From positions 186,001 to 250,000 of the forward strand of contig NZ_FRBR01000004.1 in NCBI RefSeq assembly GCF_900142665.1: 64,000 nucleotides of DNA. Reading direction: 5' to 3'. Source of the DNA: Roseovarius pacificus. GTDB taxonomy: Bacteria > Pseudomonadota > Alphaproteobacteria > Rhodobacterales > Rhodobacteraceae. Shown here one piece after another: positions 45,297 to 54,681 of the stretch. The notes under the pieces were generated by a model, which worked only from the letters and a program-made list of their open reading frames with translations, was not told the DNA's origin and searched no databases. Every line of letters starts with the position of its first letter. Position 1 is the first letter of the stretch. Position numbers and translations under genes: made by a program.

Positions 45297-46187
45297 ATGA
45301 TAAACTGGCTTTCCATGCCGCCGCTGACCGCCCTGCGGGCGTTTGCGGCCCTGGCCGACACCGGATCGACCAGCGCGGCGGGGGAGGCACTGAATGTCAG
45401 CCATGCTGCGATCAGCCAGCAGATCAAGGCGCTGGAGGCGCATATGGGGGTCTCGCTGGTGGACAGGTCGGGCCGCGAATTGTCGCTCACGCGCGAGGGG
45501 CGCGACCTGGCGGATGCCCTGCGGGCCGGGTTCGGCAGCATCGCCCGCACCATCGAGTCCCTCACCGGGGCCGATGCCGACCGCCCGCTGCAAATCACCA
45601 CGACCCCCAGTTTCGCCGCGCATTGGCTGATGCCCCGCCTGTCGGACTTTCGACAGGCGCATCCCGACATCGACATCATGATCGACCCCACGCCGCAGGT
45701 CACCCGACTGGAACCCGGCGGCCTGGATATCGCGATCCGCTATGGAACCGGCCACTGGCCGGGGCTCGATGCGCACCTGCTGTTCCGCTCTCCCATCGTT
45801 GCCGTCGCCGCGCCAGATCTGGTCCGCGACAGGCAGGTCAGCGAACCGGCGGACCTGATCGGCCTGCCGTGGCTTCAGGAATACGGCACCAACGAAGCCA
45901 GCGACTGGCTGCGCAAACGCGGCGTCTGCAAGGATCGCGAGGGCGGGTTGACGCAGGTGCCCGGAAACCTGTTGCTGGACGGGCTGCGCAACGGCTATGG
46001 GGTGGCTGTGACCGTTCATGACTGGGTGTGCCAGGATATCGCGGCAGGCCGCCTGCTGGAGCTTTTCCGCGACGAAGGCGAGGCAGGCTACTATATCGTG
46101 ACCCGCCCCGGCCCCCTGCGGCCCAATGCGCGCGCCTTTGCCGCGTGGCTGCGGCGGCAGGCCGCGCTTGCAACCGGGATGAAATAG
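45297..46187 (+). CDS. LysR family transcriptional regulator (GcvA-like)
   Basis: The 296-aa product has an N-terminal winged helix (PPLTALRAFAALADTGSTSAA, HAAISQQIKALEAHMG) and a substrate-binding domain starting at about residue 92 (LQITTTPSFAAHWLMPRL). This is the pattern of the GcvA/AmpR-type subgroup. The effector is unknown. It lies between the two cco operons but has no FNR box, and it is divergent from a possible small gene, which may be its target. AAGGTGA precedes the start. Confidence 0.92.
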   Translation: MINWLSMPPLTALRAFAALADTGSTSAAGEALNVSHAAISQQIKALEAHMGVSLVDRSGRELSLTREGRDLADALRAGFGSIARTIESLTGADADRPLQITTTPSFAAHWLMPRLSDFRQAHPDIDIMIDPTPQVTRLEPGGLDIAIRYGTGHWPGLDAHLLFRSPIVAVAAPDLVRDRQVSEPADLIGLPWLQEYGTNEASDWLRKRGVCKDREGGLTQVPGNLLLDGLRNGYGVAVTVHDWVCQDIAAGRLLELFRDEGEAGYYIVTRPGPLRPNARAFAAWLRRQAALATGMK

Positions 46188-46207
46188 ATCACTTTGAGAA
46201 TCAGAAT

Positions 46208-46221
46208 TTGATGCAGGTCAA
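46208..46221 (+). promoter_or_regulatory. FNR box upstream of ccoG (one mismatch)
   Basis: TTGATGCAGGTCAA matches TTGAT-N4-ATCAA except for one base. It lies 66 bases before the likely ccoG start, in the short gap after the LysR gene. Confidence 0.75.
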
Positions 46222-46286
46222 GGCTGGACCGGCCGCCACCTGAAACAAGACACTGGTACTATAATGCGCATCCCGGAGTGATTCCG

Positions 46287-47720
46287 TTGTCCGACACCCA
46301 ACCAGACGCCCCCAGCCTGTATGCCGCCAGGGAACCTGTCTTTCCCAAGAAGGTGTACGGCAGGTTCCGCAATCTGAAATGGCTGATCATGATCTTCACC
46401 CTCGGCGTCTATTACCTGACGCCGTGGATTCGCTGGGACAGGGGGCCGAACCTGCCCGATCAGGCGGTTCTGGTCGATCTGGCGAACCGCCGGTTCTTCT
46501 TCTTCTGGATCGAGATCTGGCCGCATGAATTCTACTTCATCGCCGGGTTGCTGGTCATGGCGGGGCTGGGGCTGTTCCTGTTCACCTCGGCGCTTGGCCG
46601 GGTGTGGTGCGGCTATGCCTGCCCGCAAACCGTCTGGACCGATCTGTTCATCCTCGTCGAACGCTGGGTCGAAGGCGACCGCAACGCGCGCCTGCGCCTG
46701 CATCGCCAGAAGAAGCTGGATTTCCGCAAGGTCCGCCTGCGCATGACAAAATGGATCGCCTGGCTGCTGATCGCGGTGGCCACCGGCGGGGCCTGGGTGT
46801 TCTACTTCACCGATGCGCCGACGCTCCTGATCGATCTCTTCACCCTCAATGCGCACCCGGTTGCCTATACCACCATCGCCGTTCTGACCGGCACGACCTT
46901 CTTCTTCGGCGGGTTCGCCCGCGAACAGATTTGCATCTACGCCTGCCCGTGGCCCCGGATTCAGGCCGCCATGATGGACGAGGACACGCTGGTCGTCGGC
47001 TATCGCGAATGGCGCGGAGAGCCGCGCAAGAATTCCGACGAGGTCAAGGCCGGGGAAACGCAGGGCGACTGCATCGACTGCATGGCCTGCGTCAATGTCT
47101 GCCCCGTGGGCATCGACATCCGCGACGGTCAGCAGCTTGAATGCATCACCTGCGCGCTGTGCATCGACGCCTGCGACGACATCATGGAAAAGATCGGCAA
47201 GCCGCGTGGCCTGATCGACTACATGGCGCTGACCGACGAACAGAACGAACGCGCCGGGAACGCGCCCAAGCCGATCATCAGGCACATCCTGCGCCCGCGC
47301 ACGATCCTTTATACCGCTTTGTGGTCGCTGGTGGGTTTCGGCCTGTTGTTCGCCCTGTTCATCCGGTCCGATATCGACATGACGGTCGCCCCGGTGCGCA
47401 ACCCCACCTTCGTCACCCTGTCGGATGGCACCATCCGCAACGTGTATGAGGTGCGCCTGCGCAACAAACATGGCGAAGACCGCCCGTTCCGCATGACCGT
47501 CAGCGGCGATCCCGCGATCCGCATTCAGCTTGAGGGCACGCCTTACGGTGCCGTGACGGTGCCTGCGGACTCGACCATGCTGCAACGCGTCTACCTGATG
47601 GCGCCCCCCAGTTCCGAACCGGCCCATTCCGAACGCACCGAGGTGCGCCTGTGGGTCGAGGATACATCGAACGGCGAACGCGCCTATCAGGACACGATCT
47701 TTAACGGCAGGGACAACTGA
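46287..47720 (+). CDS. ccoG: Cytochrome c oxidase accessory protein CcoG (RdxB/FixG)
   Basis: The product (477 aa) is an inner-membrane ferredoxin-like protein that reduces copper for cbb3 assembly. It has several helices (LIMIFTLGVYYLTPWIRWD), GYACPQTVWTDLF, and two [4Fe-4S] motifs: CIDCMACVNVCPVGIDIR and CITCALCIDACD. A C-terminal Ig-like domain follows. The start is probably TTG 46287, which has GGAG eight bases upstream and gives MSDTQPDAPSLYAAREP as in homologues. GTG 46278 overlaps that GGAG. It overlaps ccoH by one base. Confidence 0.93.
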   Translation: MSDTQPDAPSLYAAREPVFPKKVYGRFRNLKWLIMIFTLGVYYLTPWIRWDRGPNLPDQAVLVDLANRRFFFFWIEIWPHEFYFIAGLLVMAGLGLFLFTSALGRVWCGYACPQTVWTDLFILVERWVEGDRNARLRLHRQKKLDFRKVRLRMTKWIAWLLIAVATGGAWVFYFTDAPTLLIDLFTLNAHPVAYTTIAVLTGTTFFFGGFAREQICIYACPWPRIQAAMMDEDTLVVGYREWRGEPRKNSDEVKAGETQGDCIDCMACVNVCPVGIDIRDGQQLECITCALCIDACDDIMEKIGKPRGLIDYMALTDEQNERAGNAPKPIIRHILRPRTILYTALWSLVGFGLLFALFIRSDIDMTVAPVRNPTFVTLSDGTIRNVYEVRLRNKHGEDRPFRMTVSGDPAIRIQLEGTPYGAVTVPADSTMLQRVYLMAPPSSEPAHSERTEVRLWVEDTSNGERAYQDTIFNGRDN

Positions 47721-48175
47721 TGACGGAACGCAAAATCACCGGCAAGCATGTGCTGTTCGGCTTTACCGCGGCCTTCGGGATCATCATCGCGGTGAACCTC
47801 CTGCTGGCCTATTCGGCGGTCAAGACCTTTCCGGGGCTTGAGGTGGCCAATTCCTACGTGGCCAGCCAGACCTTCAACGAGCGCAAGGCCGCGCAGGAAT
47901 CGCTGGGCTGGACGGTCGAGGCACATCACCACGATGGCCGCCTGACCCTGTCGATCACCGACGACACCGGACAGCCGGTCTCGGTCAGGATGCTGGATGC
48001 CACCGTCGGGCGCGCCACCCATGTGGCCGATGACGTGGCCCCCGATTTCCAGTTCGACGGATCGGCCTATGTGGCCGATGTGCCGCTTGGCGACGGCAAC
48101 TGGAACATCCGCATGACCGCCATCGCCTTTGACGGCACCGAGTTCCAGCAGCGGGTCGTACTGATCAAGGATTAA
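47720..48175 (+). CDS. ccoH: cbb3 oxidase assembly protein CcoH (FixH family)
   Basis: The 151-aa product has one N-terminal membrane helix (HVLFGFTAAFGIIIAVNLLLAYSAV) and a periplasmic beta domain with YVASQTFNERKAAQESLGW, the FixH signature. It assists assembly of the cbb3 subunits. Its ATG shares a base with the ccoG stop (TGATG). Confidence 0.94.
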   Translation: MTERKITGKHVLFGFTAAFGIIIAVNLLLAYSAVKTFPGLEVANSYVASQTFNERKAAQESLGWTVEAHHHDGRLTLSITDDTGQPVSVRMLDATVGRATHVADDVAPDFQFDGSAYVADVPLGDGNWNIRMTAIAFDGTEFQQRVVLIKD

Positions 48176-48180
48176 GGCCG

Positions 48181-50370
48181 ATGACAGCCTCCATGCGCCC
48201 ACCCCCTTCGGCCTGCCCGGCCTGCGCCGCCGCCCCCGCGGCGGAGCAACTGGCCGACATGCAGCCCCACGACCCGGCCCAGATCGCCTTGTCGCTGCCG
48301 ACGATTCACTGCTCGGCCTGCATCACCAGGATCGAAAAGGCGCTGGAGGCCCATCCGCAGGTCAAATCCGCCCGCGTGAACCTGACCCTGAAACGCGCCA
48401 GCATCGAGGCCGGGCCGGAGGTTACCGCGACCGAGATGAAAGAACTGGTCGAAGGTCTGGGATACGAGGCGCACGAGCTTGATCCCGGCACCCTGAGCGC
48501 CACCGCCACCGATCGCGCCGGGCGCGACCTGCTGATGCGTCTGGCAGTCGCCGGATTCGCCAGCATGAACGTGATGCTGCTGTCCGTGTCGGTCTGGTCC
48601 GGCGCGGCGGACGCCACGCGCGATCTGTTCCACTGGATTTCGGCGGCCATCGCCCTGCCGACCATCGCCTTTTCCGGTCAGCCGTTTTTCCGCAATGCCT
48701 GGGCGGCGCTGTCGAACAGGCAACTCAACATGGACGTGCCGATCACGCTGGCCATCCTTCTGGCCGTGGTCACCTCGCTCTGGGAAACCTCGCTTTCGGG
48801 CGAACACGCCTATTTCGACGCCGCACTTGCGCTCACCTTCTTCCTGCTGGCGGGCCGTTACCTCGATCACCGCACGCGCGCCATCGCCCGCTCCGCCGCC
48901 GAGGAACTGACCGCGCTCGAAGTGCCCCGCGCCACCCGCCTGACCGATACGGGCGAGGAGGAAACCGTCAACGTGGCGCAACTCTCCGTGGGCGATCTGA
49001 TCCTCGTGCGCCCCGGCGGGCGCATGCCGGTGGACGGGGAAATCACGCAGGGCACCTCGGAAATCGACCGCTCGCTGCTGACGGGCGAAACCCTGCCGGT
49101 TTTCGCCAGCGAAGGGCAGGGCGTCTCGGCGGGCGAGGTCAACCTGACCGGCCCGCTCACCATCCGCGCCACCGCCGTCGGGGCCGATACCTCGCTGCAC
49201 CGGATGGCCGATCTGGTGGCCATCGCCGAATCCGGGCGCTCGCGCTACACCTCGCTGGCGGACAAGGCCGCGAAGCTCTATGCGCCCGGCGTGCATATCC
49301 TCTCGGCGCTCGCCTTCGTCGGCTGGTATCTCTACACGTTCGACATGCGCACCGCGCTCAATATCGCCGCCGCCGTCCTGATCATCACCTGCCCCTGTGC
49401 GCTCGGCCTCGCCGTGCCCGCCGTGACCACGGCCGCCAGCGGGCGGCTGTTCCGCAAGGGCATGCTGATCAAGCACGAAACCGCGCTCGAACGTCTGGCG
49501 CAGATCGATACCGTGGTGTTCGACAAGACCGGCACGCTCACCGCAGGCACGCCCGAACTGACCAACCTTGCCGATCTTCCGCGCCGCGACGTGGAACTGG
49601 CGCTGGCGCTGGCGCAGGGCTCGTCGCACCCGCTGGCGCAGGCCATCACCCGCGCCGCCCGCGAGGCCGGGTTTGCCCCCGCCCATGTCACCGACGTGAC
49701 CGAGGTGCCGGGATACGGCACCAGGGCTTTGCTCAACGGGCAGGAGGTGCGCCTTGGCCGCGCAAGCTGGACCGGCGCGGAGGGCCGGACCGAGACCGCC
49801 ACCTTCCTCAGCCGGGGCAATGGCGTGCCCGTGCCCTTCACCTTTGCCGACCGCCTGCGCGACGGCGCGGCCGAGGCCGTTCAGGCGCTCAGGGACGCGG
49901 GCAAAACCGTCTACCTCATGTCCGGCGACACGACGCAGGCGGTCGAGGCGCTGGCCGACCGGCTCGGAATCGAGCGCTGGCTGGCCGAGGCCCTGCCGGC
50001 GGACAAATCCAGCCGCATTCAGGCCCTTGCCGAACATGGCGCAAAGGTGCTGATGGTGGGCGACGGGCTCAACGACACCGCCGCGCTGGCGGCGGCGCAT
50101 GTCTCGATTTCGCCCGCGTCGGCGCTCGATGCGGCGCGGGTGGCCTCGGATATCGTTCTTCTGGGCGGCGATCTGACGCCCATCGCCTCTGCCTGCACCA
50201 CGGCGCGCGCCGCCACCCGCCGCATCCGCGAAAACTTCCGCATCGCCACGATCTACAACGTGATCGCCGTGCCGCTGGCGGTGGCGGGGCTGGCCACGCC
50301 GCTGATCGCGGCCTTGGCCATGTCGGCCAGTTCGATTACGGTGTCGCTCAACGCCCTGCGCCTGAGGTGA
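48181..50370 (+). CDS. ccoI: Copper-translocating P-type ATPase CcoI (FixI)
   Basis: The 729-aa P1B ATPase delivers copper for the cbb3 CuB site. It has an N-terminal Cys pair (CPAC), a heavy-metal-associated domain with CSAC at 44-47, an actuator TGE (LLTGETLPV), the membrane metal site CPC (ITCPCALGLAVP), the phosphorylation site DKTGT and GDGLNDTAAL. Eight membrane helices fit the topology. The start is six bases after ccoH. Confidence 0.95.
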   Translation: MTASMRPPPSACPACAAAPAAEQLADMQPHDPAQIALSLPTIHCSACITRIEKALEAHPQVKSARVNLTLKRASIEAGPEVTATEMKELVEGLGYEAHELDPGTLSATATDRAGRDLLMRLAVAGFASMNVMLLSVSVWSGAADATRDLFHWISAAIALPTIAFSGQPFFRNAWAALSNRQLNMDVPITLAILLAVVTSLWETSLSGEHAYFDAALALTFFLLAGRYLDHRTRAIARSAAEELTALEVPRATRLTDTGEEETVNVAQLSVGDLILVRPGGRMPVDGEITQGTSEIDRSLLTGETLPVFASEGQGVSAGEVNLTGPLTIRATAVGADTSLHRMADLVAIAESGRSRYTSLADKAAKLYAPGVHILSALAFVGWYLYTFDMRTALNIAAAVLIITCPCALGLAVPAVTTAASGRLFRKGMLIKHETALERLAQIDTVVFDKTGTLTAGTPELTNLADLPRRDVELALALAQGSSHPLAQAITRAAREAGFAPAHVTDVTEVPGYGTRALLNGQEVRLGRASWTGAEGRTETATFLSRGNGVPVPFTFADRLRDGAAEAVQALRDAGKTVYLMSGDTTQAVEALADRLGIERWLAEALPADKSSRIQALAEHGAKVLMVGDGLNDTAALAAAHVSISPASALDAARVASDIVLLGGDLTPIASACTTARAATRRIRENFRIATIYNVIAVPLAVAGLATPLIAALAMSASSITVSLNALRLR

Positions 50371-50374
50371 CCCC

Positions 50375-50533
50375 ATGACCATCCTTGCCTACCTGATCCC
50401 GATTTCCCTGTTTCTGGGGGGGATCGGGCTGGTGTTTTTCGTCTATACGGTCAAATCCAACCAGTATGACGACCCCGAGGGTGACGCCCGCCGCATCCTC
50501 AGCGACGAATACGACGACCACCCCAAGCCGTAA
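50375..50533 (+). CDS. ccoS: cbb3-type cytochrome oxidase assembly protein CcoS
   Basis: The 52-aa product has one membrane helix (LAYLIPISLFLGGIGLVFFVY) followed by KSNQYDDPEGDARRIL, the CcoS signature. It is needed for cofactor insertion into the oxidase. It starts four bases after ccoI and completes ccoGHIS. Confidence 0.95.
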   Translation: MTILAYLIPISLFLGGIGLVFFVYTVKSNQYDDPEGDARRILSDEYDDHPKP

Positions 50534-50568
50534 CCGCCCGCACCTGCAATAAGCCACATTGGCTCCAT

Positions 50569-50643
50569 TTCCCCCGGATCGCCTGCGATCCGGGTCGCGC
50601 CCGACCCCGCCCCCCAGGGCGGGCGCGACCCTGCCATTCCCTT
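50569..50643 (+). repeat. Dispersed two-hairpin repeat, copy 2
   Basis: This copy follows ccoS and matches 23278-23352 over about 70 bases. GGATCGC..GCGATCC forms one hairpin and GGGTCGCGCCCG..CGGGCGCGACCC a second. It may serve as a bidirectional terminator between ccoS and the convergent hydrolase gene. Confidence 0.65.
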
Positions 50644-50647
50644 CACG

Positions 50648-51859
50648 TCACTCCAGCTCTGTCTCCACCTCGGCACTGCGCTCCAGCGTGCGATGCACCG
50701 GGCATTTGTCGGCGATCTCCAGCAGCTTCGCGCGCTGATCGTCATCCAGATCGCCCTCCAGCCGGATCACCCGTTTGAAGCGGTCGGCCTTGGCATTGCC
50801 CTGCGCGGCGGCGTCCTGCGCATGCACCTTGTCATGGCTCACATCCACGCTGACATGATCCAGCGACCAGCCCTTGCGCCGGGCATACATGCGGATCGTC
50901 ATCGAGGTACAGGCCCCCAGCCCCGCCGACAGGAACCCGTAGGGCGACATGCCCCTGTCGGTGCCGCCATAGGCCTGCGGCTCATCGGCCAGCATGTGAT
51001 GTTTCGGCCCCGCGTTGATATCCTGCAAGAACCCCTCGGTATCGGCCTCGCTGACGCGCACGATACCCTCGGGCGCGCCCGGCGGCGGGGCAGGGGGGCG
51101 CAGTTCCAGATACCGCGTGGCCCATGCGGCGATGACCTCGGCGGCATATTCCGCATCGCCGGGATGGCTGATCAGGTGGTCGGCATCGTCCAGCGTGACA
51201 AAGCTCTTGGGATGTTTCGCCGCGCGAAAGATTTGGGCGGCGTTGTCGATCCCTACGATGGAATCGCGCGGCGCATGCAGGATCAGCAGCGCCCGGTGCA
51301 GGGATTTGATCTCGTCCGTCAGGTTTTCGGCGGCCACGCTTTCGACGAAACGCCGCCCGATGGTCACGGTATGCCCGCCCAGAGTGACCTCGGCGCGCCC
51401 CTCGTCCCTGATCCGGCTCAGCGCGTCGTCGAAATTATGCGTCACATGCCCGGGGTCGTAGGGGGCGCCGATGGTCACCACCGCACGCGAGCTTTCGATC
51501 CTGCGCGCCGCCGCCAGCATCGCCGCCCCGCCCAGGGAATGCCCGATCAGCAGCTTCGGCGCCATGTCCCGCGCCTCCAGCGCCTGCGCGGCCAGCACAA
51601 GATCGTCCACATTGGACACGAAGGTGGTATTGGCGAACTCGCCTTCCGAATGGCCCAGCCCGGTAAAATCGAACCGCAGCACCGCAATGCCCGCTCCCGC
51701 CAGCCGCGCCGCGATGCGCCGCGCGGCGAGGATGTCCTTGGAGCAGGTGAAACAATGCGCAAACAGCGCCGTGGCCAGATGCGGCCCCTCGGGCAAATCC
51801 AGCCGCGCCGACAGGGTGTCGCCATCATGGCCGGTAAAGGTAAAGCGTTCGGTGGGCAT
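50648..51859 (-). CDS. Bifunctional alpha/beta hydrolase and OsmC-like protein
   Basis: The 403-aa product joins an alpha/beta hydrolase (residues 1-255) to an OsmC/YhfA-type domain (about 270-403). The hydrolase has the oxyanion region AHCFTCSKD, nucleophile Ser108 in GHSLGG and a distal His in DDADHLI. The OsmC part has two redox cysteines (GLGACTSMT and DKCPVHRTL), as in organic hydroperoxide reductases. The combination is known in proteobacteria. The start at 51859 has AAAGGATG upstream; a longer frame from 52084 is not conserved. Confidence 0.92.
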   Translation of the reverse strand: MPTERFTFTGHDGDTLSARLDLPEGPHLATALFAHCFTCSKDILAARRIAARLAGAGIAVLRFDFTGLGHSEGEFANTTFVSNVDDLVLAAQALEARDMAPKLLIGHSLGGAAMLAAARRIESSRAVVTIGAPYDPGHVTHNFDDALSRIRDEGRAEVTLGGHTVTIGRRFVESVAAENLTDEIKSLHRALLILHAPRDSIVGIDNAAQIFRAAKHPKSFVTLDDADHLISHPGDAEYAAEVIAAWATRYLELRPPAPPPGAPEGIVRVSEADTEGFLQDINAGPKHHMLADEPQAYGGTDRGMSPYGFLSAGLGACTSMTIRMYARRKGWSLDHVSVDVSHDKVHAQDAAAQGNAKADRFKRVIRLEGDLDDDQRAKLLEIADKCPVHRTLERSAEVETELE

Positions 51860-52053
51860 GGGACATCCTTTCACAGCCGGGTCACCCTCAAAGGGTAGGC
51901 AGGTGCGCCCGCGCTTTCCAGAGAGGACAGGGCGCCGTAACGCCATGGTGATCGTCTTGAAACGCGCGAATTTGCGGTGAATTGCACGGAAACAGCCGGG
52001 CCAGGCCAGAGGCTTTGTTAACGAAGGGCTGCAATCCTTTCTCGAGAGGAGTG

Positions 52054-52812
52054 ATGGGACCCGGTATGCAACTGCGCCTTGCAACCCGCAACGATGTCAG
52101 GCTGTTCACTGCGGCGGTGGTCGTGGCGATGGTGTGCGGCTCGGTGCTGTTGAACTACATGGTGACGCCAACGCGCATACTGCGCGAAACCCTGATTTCC
52201 AGCGCGCTCATCGCGGGGATGCTGTCGGCGCCGGTGGCCTATTTCATCGGCTCACGCATGCGCGACGCGCACGATCTCAATCGCCGCCTGCGTCACGCGC
52301 TCAGCTTCGATCCCCTCACCGGCGCCCATACCCGCAGCAATTTCCATTCCCGCGTCGCACGGCTGCCGCGCGGGCCGATGGCGCTGATCGTCGTCGATAT
52401 CGACCATTTCAAGGCGATCAATGACCGGTTCGGCCATCAGGCGGGCGATACGGCCCTGCAACAATTCGTGGCGGCCCTGATGGACAATTGCCGCACCGGC
52501 GATATCGTCGCCCGATTCGGCGGCGAGGAATTCGTGATCCTGCTGCCGGGCACGAAAGCCGCCGATGGCTGTATCGCGGCCAACCGCCTGTGCAACCGGG
52601 TGCGCGAACGCCCCGTCGTGGTCGAAGGGACGCCATTGCAACTCACCGCCAGTTTCGGGGTGGCCGGGCTCGGCGATCCGGCGGGAATCGAACGCGCCAT
52701 CCACGCCGCCGACCGCGCGCTCTACCGCGCCAAGGCCGAGGGGCGCAATCGTGTCTGCCTCTTCGATGCGGACAAGGATATGGGGGCTGACCCGCCCAAG
52801 GCCCGGTCATGA
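52054..52812 (+). CDS. Diguanylate cyclase (GGDEF domain)
   Basis: The product (252 aa) makes cyclic di-GMP. Two membrane helices (residues 16-36 and 47-66) precede a GGDEF domain with DPLTGAHTRSNF, VVDIDHFKAINDRFGH and the active site GGEEF (156-160). The inhibitory RxxD site (RTGD, 147-150) lies exactly five residues before it, so product inhibition is expected. There is no EAL domain. The start is uncertain: ATG 52054 and ATG 52066 both lie near an AGAGGAG with poor spacing. Confidence 0.9.
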   Translation: MGPGMQLRLATRNDVRLFTAAVVVAMVCGSVLLNYMVTPTRILRETLISSALIAGMLSAPVAYFIGSRMRDAHDLNRRLRHALSFDPLTGAHTRSNFHSRVARLPRGPMALIVVDIDHFKAINDRFGHQAGDTALQQFVAALMDNCRTGDIVARFGGEEFVILLPGTKAADGCIAANRLCNRVRERPVVVEGTPLQLTASFGVAGLGDPAGIERAIHAADRALYRAKAEGRNRVCLFDADKDMGADPPKARS

Positions 52813-52923
52813 GGGCGCTTTCAGGATTGATATAAATCTGTGATGTATTGCATGTTAATAATTCGTTTTCATTATTCACTAGTCACGCCTAGCTTCCCCC
52901 TATCGCAAGAGATGGAGAGCGAC

Positions 52924-53130
52924 ATGGCACATGAAACCTTTTCCCGACGCAGCGATCTGCACCGGATTCCGGCTGGCCTGTGGTGGATGCTGACCGCCGC
53001 TGCTCTGGTGATCGTCGCGCTTGTCAGCCTCGCAGAGGGGCCGGCGCAGACCGGGGCGAACCCGTCCGCCACCCCGCCCCCGTTCGAAGACTGGCACGGC
53101 AACGTGCGCCGCTCGGGCGGCGGACAATGA
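52924..53130 (+). CDS. Hypothetical small membrane protein
   Basis: The 68-aa product has one membrane helix (GLWWMLTAAALVIVALVSLA) and a Pro/Gly-rich tail ending in RRSGGGQ. The start at 52924 has GGAG six bases upstream; ATG 52912 is an alternative. The upstream stretch 52820-52910 is clearly AT-richer than its surroundings and probably holds the promoter. I know of no function. It converges on dddP. Confidence 0.55.
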   Translation: MAHETFSRRSDLHRIPAGLWWMLTAAALVIVALVSLAEGPAQTGANPSATPPPFEDWHGNVRRSGGGQ

Positions 53131-53151
53131 CGCATCGCAACGGGCGGGGGC

Positions 53152-54498
53152 TCAGCCCTCGCCCATCAGCCGCGCATCGAACGGATAGCCGGTCAGGTTC
53201 TCGTACCCGTCCTCGGTGATCAGCACCTGATCCTCCAGCTTGATCGAGAAATCGCCCCCCTCTTCCCCCACCAGGGCCTCGACACACAGCACCATGCCGG
53301 GTTGCAGCACATACTCGAACGCCCCCTCCACCGCCTGATCGGGATAGGCCACCAGGGGCCACTCGTCGCACAACCCGACCCCATGCATCAGACAGCCGTA
53401 TTTCAGGGCTTGGAACTTCGCGTCCAGAACATGGGTGCCCGCCGTCAGTTCCGGCACGCTCACGCCGGGTTTCAGCATCTCCATGTTGGTCATGATATGC
53501 TCATGCGCGTGGCGCATCGCATACACCATGTCCGGGCGCGGGGCCGCATCGCCGATCCACCACGTCCGGCTGATATCGCAGCAAATCCCGTAGCTGCCCA
53601 CCAGATCGGTGTCGAACGCCACGATCTCGTTATCCTGCACGATGCGCGGCCCGCATTCCTGAAACCACGGGTTGGTGCGCGGCCCGCTGGCCAAAAGCCG
53701 GGTTTCGATCCACTCGCCGCCGCGCCGGATGTTCCCGGCGTGCAGCACCGCCCAGATGTCGTCCTCGCTGACGCCGCCCCCCGGCACCCGCCCACGGGCG
53801 AAGCGTTCCATCTCGGCCACCGACATTTCGCAGGCATGCATCGCACAGCGCATCGCACGGATCTCGTCGGCGCATTTGACGGCGCGGGCCTTTTCGGTGA
53901 CCTCCTCACCCTCCATCACCACCAGTCCCTGCGCCTCCAGCGCGCGCAGCCCGTGCACCATCACCTTGTCCACCGCCAGTTGCCGATGCCCCGGCGCATG
54001 CTCTTCCAGCAGGATACGCACCGCGTTGGCAAACGCATCTGCGGCCACATCCACCTTGTCGCCCCGGTCGAAATAGAACAGATCCGCCCCCGCGCGCACC
54101 TCGGCCACATGCGGATTGAACCCGCTCAGGAACGGCGCGTTCCTGTAATCCCACATCACCATATGCCCGTCGGCACACAGCAACACCGCACGAAACGGGT
54201 TGTGCATGTTCCACAACTGCATGTTGGTGCTGTCGGTGGCATAGCGGATATTCAGCGGGTCGAACATCAACAGCCCGCCATAGCCCCGCGCCACCACATG
54301 CCCGGTCAGCCGCTGCCAGCGATACCGGCGCATCTCCTGAAGGTCGGGCAACTCCAGCCCCGCCTGCGCCCACTCCGAAAACGCCAGCCGCGTCGGCCCG
54401 ATCTCGATCCGGTCGGCATCGTTGGGGGTATTGTCCCCAAGGCGCGTGCCCCGGCTCGGGTCGATCTTGCGAATGTCACGATACTGCGTGTCCATCAT
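53152..54498 (-). CDS. dddP: Dimethylsulfoniopropionate lyase DddP
   Basis: The 448-aa product has an M24 pita-bread fold but matches DddP throughout: [68 protein letters not shown] and [15 protein letters not shown]. DddP splits DMSP to dimethyl sulfide and acrylate. The metal ligands expected from the solved DddP are present at Asp296, Asp298, Asp308, His372, Glu407 and Glu422, with the catalytic Asp378 in CDEW. Numbering is one less from the second Met. GGGAGGA precedes the start. No acrylate-handling genes adjoin it. It diverges from the phosphodiesterase gene. Confidence 0.95.
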   Translation of the reverse strand: MMDTQYRDIRKIDPSRGTRLGDNTPNDADRIEIGPTRLAFSEWAQAGLELPDLQEMRRYRWQRLTGHVVARGYGGLLMFDPLNIRYATDSTNMQLWNMHNPFRAVLLCADGHMVMWDYRNAPFLSGFNPHVAEVRAGADLFYFDRGDKVDVAADAFANAVRILLEEHAPGHRQLAVDKVMVHGLRALEAQGLVVMEGEEVTEKARAVKCADEIRAMRCAMHACEMSVAEMERFARGRVPGGGVSEDDIWAVLHAGNIRRGGEWIETRLLASGPRTNPWFQECGPRIVQDNEIVAFDTDLVGSYGICCDISRTWWIGDAAPRPDMVYAMRHAHEHIMTNMEMLKPGVSVPELTAGTHVLDAKFQALKYGCLMHGVGLCDEWPLVAYPDQAVEGAFEYVLQPGMVLCVEALVGEEGGDFSIKLEDQVLITEDGYENLTGYPFDARLMGEG

Positions 54499-54681
54499 GC
54501 ACGTCCTCCCGTACCGCTCAGGCTGCCCCGCCCGAACGCCCGCCGCTTTGCGGAAAACGACCTGCCCGCATGTCGCATTCCTGCCGCGCCCGCCGCTGTC
54601 ACAGAAGATTTGAAAAACCGTCACAGGAGTTTTGAGCCCCGCCGGTTACGTGCGCGCATGCAATCCAACCCGGAGAACGAT

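Noticed and set aside
53302..54657. Long plus-strand frame antisense to dddP that extends glpQ to 862 aa
   Set aside because: It is an open antisense frame caused by high GC. The real glpQ start at 54682 has a ribosome site and signal peptide, and dddP on the other strand matches a known family from end to end.
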